This document shows positions 61,881 to 64,000 of a DNA stretch of 64,000 nt, piece by piece; position 1 is the first letter of the stretch, and each line of letters begins with the position of its first letter. The stretch is from an uncultured Agathobacter sp. (lineage in GTDB: Bacteria > Bacillota > Clostridia > Lachnospirales > Lachnospiraceae). The stretch spans positions 24,118 through 88,117 of the forward strand of contig CAKRCS010000007.1 in NCBI GenBank assembly GCA_934307695.1. Reading direction: 5' to 3'. The notes below the pieces were generated by a model. The model worked only from the letters and a program-made list of their open reading frames with translations, was not told where the DNA came from and did no database searches. The translations under genes were made by a program, and so were the position numbers.

Positions 61881-63074
61881 ATGGCGAAGACAAATCGCGA
61901 AGGGTTTAAAACCGTTGAAGCCGATTTGGATGAATTGGATGAGAAGATACAAACACACCGGAAGCATATTTTCTATGCAGTCGTGTGGCTGGTGGCAATT
62001 ATGGTCATTGTGGTTGTCGGCCTTGAATTGTGGATGGCTGTCCGCAGCTACGATTCCTATGAGGTGTCAAACAGCATTGAGCGGAGCGACAGCGATGCGG
62101 CAAAGTACCTGTCATTTTGTGGAAACATCATAAAATACAGCAACGATGGAATCGTTTATACCGATAAGAATAATGAGCTGATCTGGAATCAGGCGTTCGA
62201 AATGAACACGCCGAGCATCACCGTATGCGAGAAATATCTGGCGGTTTATGACAAGGGCGGCAGCAATATTTACATCATTAAGAAGGACGGACCACAGAAA
62301 CAGATCGAGACGACCATGCCGATCGAGACGGTCTGCATCGCAAAGCAGGGAACGGTCGCGGTTCTTATGAAGGATGGAACGACCTCCTACGTCAAATTGT
62401 ACGACCGCAAGGGAAATGAGCTGGCAAATGGCGTATTTTACGCGGAAAAGGGCGGCATACCAATCGATATAGCGCTTTCCCATGATGCGCAGAAGCTCGC
62501 GGTCGATATGGTCAGTGTCATGGACGGCAATGTAAAATCCACGGTTACGTTTTACAATTTCGGATCCGTCGGACAGAATGAAATCAATAATAATGTGGGT
62601 GTATACAGCTATGCAGATACATTGATGCCGGAAATTGAGTATATATCCGATGACCGCATGATCGCGGTGGCGGACAACCAGATAATTTTGTTTACCGGGG
62701 ATCAGAAGCCGCAGGCGGAGAGTCAGATCTTTTTGCAGGGCGATCTGGAGAGCGTCACTTATGATGATAAATATGTTGCCGTTGTGACACACAATTCGGG
62801 AAATGATGTCAGCTATCATATCGCGATATATGATATGAAGGGAAGGCTGATGATGGAGAATGACTCCGCACTTGAGTATTCACAGATTGAGTTCCTAGAT
62901 AACCACGAGCTTTGCCTGAACAATGATTATTCCTGTGAGCTGTATACCGCACATGGGATTTTGCGGTTTTCATACACATTTGACAAAGAGATACATAAGA
63001 TTATGTCATCCGGCGTAGAACCGAGCTATATATTTATGCTGGATGGAGTGACGGAAGAGGTGCGTTTGCAATGA
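61881..63074 (+). CDS. DUF5711-like single-pass membrane protein
   Basis: 397 residues. A short cytoplasmic start (~1-27), one helix (~28-50, HIFYAVVWLVAIMVIVVVGLELW includes it), then a large outside domain with WD-like/beta-propeller strands (YSNDGIVYTDKNNELIWNQAF, EKYLAVYDKGGSNIYIIKKDG). I recall this as DUF5711 of Clostridia. Likely a cell-envelope sensor or scaffold. Overlaps cvpA by 4 bp. Confidence 0.75.
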   Translation: MAKTNREGFKTVEADLDELDEKIQTHRKHIFYAVVWLVAIMVIVVVGLELWMAVRSYDSYEVSNSIERSDSDAAKYLSFCGNIIKYSNDGIVYTDKNNELIWNQAFEMNTPSITVCEKYLAVYDKGGSNIYIIKKDGPQKQIETTMPIETVCIAKQGTVAVLMKDGTTSYVKLYDRKGNELANGVFYAEKGGIPIDIALSHDAQKLAVDMVSVMDGNVKSTVTFYNFGSVGQNEINNNVGVYSYADTLMPEIEYISDDRMIAVADNQIILFTGDQKPQAESQIFLQGDLESVTYDDKYVAVVTHNSGNDVSYHIAIYDMKGRLMMENDSALEYSQIEFLDNHELCLNNDYSCELYTAHGILRFSYTFDKEIHKIMSSGVEPSYIFMLDGVTEEVRLQ

Positions 63075-63844
63075 ATTGGTTATTGATAGCAGTAATATTG
63101 GTCATAGCGTGGAAAATGGTCGCCGGATACCGGAAGGGCTTCTTACGAGTGGCATACGCTCTGGTAGAATGGATTCTTGTGCTGGTATTTGTGACATGGG
63201 CAAGCCCGTATGTGGCGGATTTTCTTACGAACCACACCGGACTGCCGGCATACATAGAGGCACAGTGCATTGAACGGATGCGGGACTCAGTGAAGGCACA
63301 GAGTGAACAGATTGATTCCACAGAGGTGATGGTGCCGATCGAGACCAAGACCGCTGAGCTCGGAGAGAAGCTTAAAGAACTCGGAATCGTTCTGCCGGAC
63401 AAGATCACGGAAAAGCTATTTGCAACATCACAGGATAAGATTGATGAAGCAATGTCCACGACCGGGGAGATGACAGACCGGATGCTGGAGGAGAAGGGTG
63501 TTTATCAGGCAGTCGCAGAAAAGATCAGTGGACTTGCAATCAGCGGACTTTCCTATATACTGACACTGATTCTTTCCTTGATCATATTCCGTGCGATCGG
63601 AAGCGGATTGCATCTTGTGAACAAGGTTCCGCTAGTCGGCGGCGTAAATCAGGTGTTTGGTTTTCTGGCAGGCTCCATAGAAGGCTTGATCTGTGTATGG
63701 ATATTCTTTGCCGTTACGGCAGCTTGCGCGGGAACCGGATGGGGCAAGTTTGTCATTAGTTATATTGAAGAGAATCCGATGCTGATCTGGTTGTATCAGA
63801 ACAATCTTCTGGTCTCTGTTTTGCTGTCATTTTTGCTGAAATAA
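63071..63844 (+). CDS. cvpA: CvpA family membrane protein
   Basis: 257 residues. Membrane helices at the start (NWLLIAVILVIAWKMVAGYRKGFLRVAYALV, the CvpA signature with G-x-x-x-G) and three more after a cytoplasmic/outside loop (~65-150) rich in Glu/Lys. CvpA proteins are linked to envelope integrity and stress survival. In operon with the DUF5711-like protein; ends just before the rRNA promoter. Confidence 0.88.
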   Translation: MNWLLIAVILVIAWKMVAGYRKGFLRVAYALVEWILVLVFVTWASPYVADFLTNHTGLPAYIEAQCIERMRDSVKAQSEQIDSTEVMVPIETKTAELGEKLKELGIVLPDKITEKLFATSQDKIDEAMSTTGEMTDRMLEEKGVYQAVAEKISGLAISGLSYILTLILSLIIFRAIGSGLHLVNKVPLVGGVNQVFGFLAGSIEGLICVWIFFAVTAACAGTGWGKFVISYIEENPMLIWLYQNNLLVSVLLSFLLK

Positions 63845-63862
63845 AATTTTTTGAAAAAGTTG

Positions 63863-64000
63863 TTGACAATACCAAAACACCGTGCTATTATAATCAAGCT
63901 GACCGCGACGAGCGGTACACAAGCAACACAGAACATTGATAACTGAACAGTGAAAAACCTTGAAAGATTCTAATGAATTATTCAAGCAAATCGTAAGATT
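63863..64000 (+). promoter_or_regulatory. rRNA operon promoter and 16S leader
   Basis: TTGACA (63863-63868), 17 bp, TATTAT (63886-63891), close to consensus. The following stretch (AACATTGATAACTGAACAGTG, then CTTGAAAGATTCTAATG) is the leader seen before many Lachnospiraceae 16S genes, with boxA-like features. The 16S gene itself is outside the window. Confidence 0.7.

Overview
The window looks like chromosomal DNA of a gut Lachnospiraceae bacterium (Roseburia / Agathobacter / Eubacterium rectale type). The evidence is a low-to-middle GC Firmicutes gene style with strong AGGAGG ribosome sites, a large Gram-positive SRP RNA, group II ECF transporter genes, the Clostridia-type order rrf2-nifS-nifU-mnmA, split transketolase genes, and several protein families I know mainly from Lachnospiraceae. 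Genus assignment is inference only; no 16S gene is in view, although the window ends in what looks like the promoter and leader of an rRNA operon.

Layout. 1-8.4 kb: a truncated metallophosphoesterase, a YbhN/LPG-flippase-like membrane protein, an HD protein, enolase with a highly structured upstream region, a MarR/membrane-protein pair and a BlaI/M56-peptidase pair. 8.5-11.2 kb: an apparently leaderless XRE gene that has lost its partner, then a two-gene operon of unknown function behind a candidate sigma-28 promoter and two hairpins with GGA loops (CsrA-like), suggesting it belongs to the motility regulon. 11.3-15.7 kb: TetR with a perfect 28-bp palindrome and a heterodimeric ABC exporter. 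15.8-25.1 kb: phospholipase C-like protein, MFS, LURP-one, YccF, UvrA2-like, LysR/aldo-keto reductase, membrane protein, flavin reductase. 25.2-28.5 kb: XRE, zinc-ribbon protein and a HigB/HigA-ImmA toxin-antitoxin module bracketed by inverted copies of one hairpin. 28.5-36.2 kb: hybrid-cluster protein with a divergent Crp/Fnr regulator, a MATE remnant, AraC, a GH127 glycosidase, small proteins, acylphosphatase and a RelE/ParE-type toxin-antitoxin pair. 36.3-36.6 kb: a MITE-like element with long terminal inverted repeats and a 9-bp target duplication. 36.7-40.1 kb: an AT-rich sigma factor / membrane protein / ABC transporter module and a glyoxalase remnant.

40.2-47.1 kb: an XRE membrane protein, a proline-repeat protein, GNAT, tadA, SRP RNA and a complete ECF transporter (UPF0397 S component, duplicated ATPase, T component). 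47.2-60.3 kb is conserved core: an IscR/CymR-like regulator with nifS, nifU and mnmA, then cysK, proC, ldh, pfkA, dnaX, ybaB, recR and split transketolase. 60.4-63.9 kb: a second fold-back element with one end resembling the MITE, then three envelope or membrane genes (a degenerate-MPN-like protein, a DUF5711-type protein, CvpA) and the rRNA promoter.

Themes. Iron-sulfur/cysteine supply (nifS-nifU-mnmA-cysK), central glycolysis (eno, pfkA, ldh, tkt) and nitrosative stress (hcp) form the core. The accessory parts are regulators paired with transporters or toxins, many with clear self-operator palindromes. Non-coding structure is unusually rich: the eno leader, the sigma-28/GGA-hairpin leader, two fold-back elements, a MITE and repeated hairpin terminators. 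No CRISPR array, tRNA gene, intact insertion sequence or prophage was seen. All family names come from reading motifs; no database search was run.
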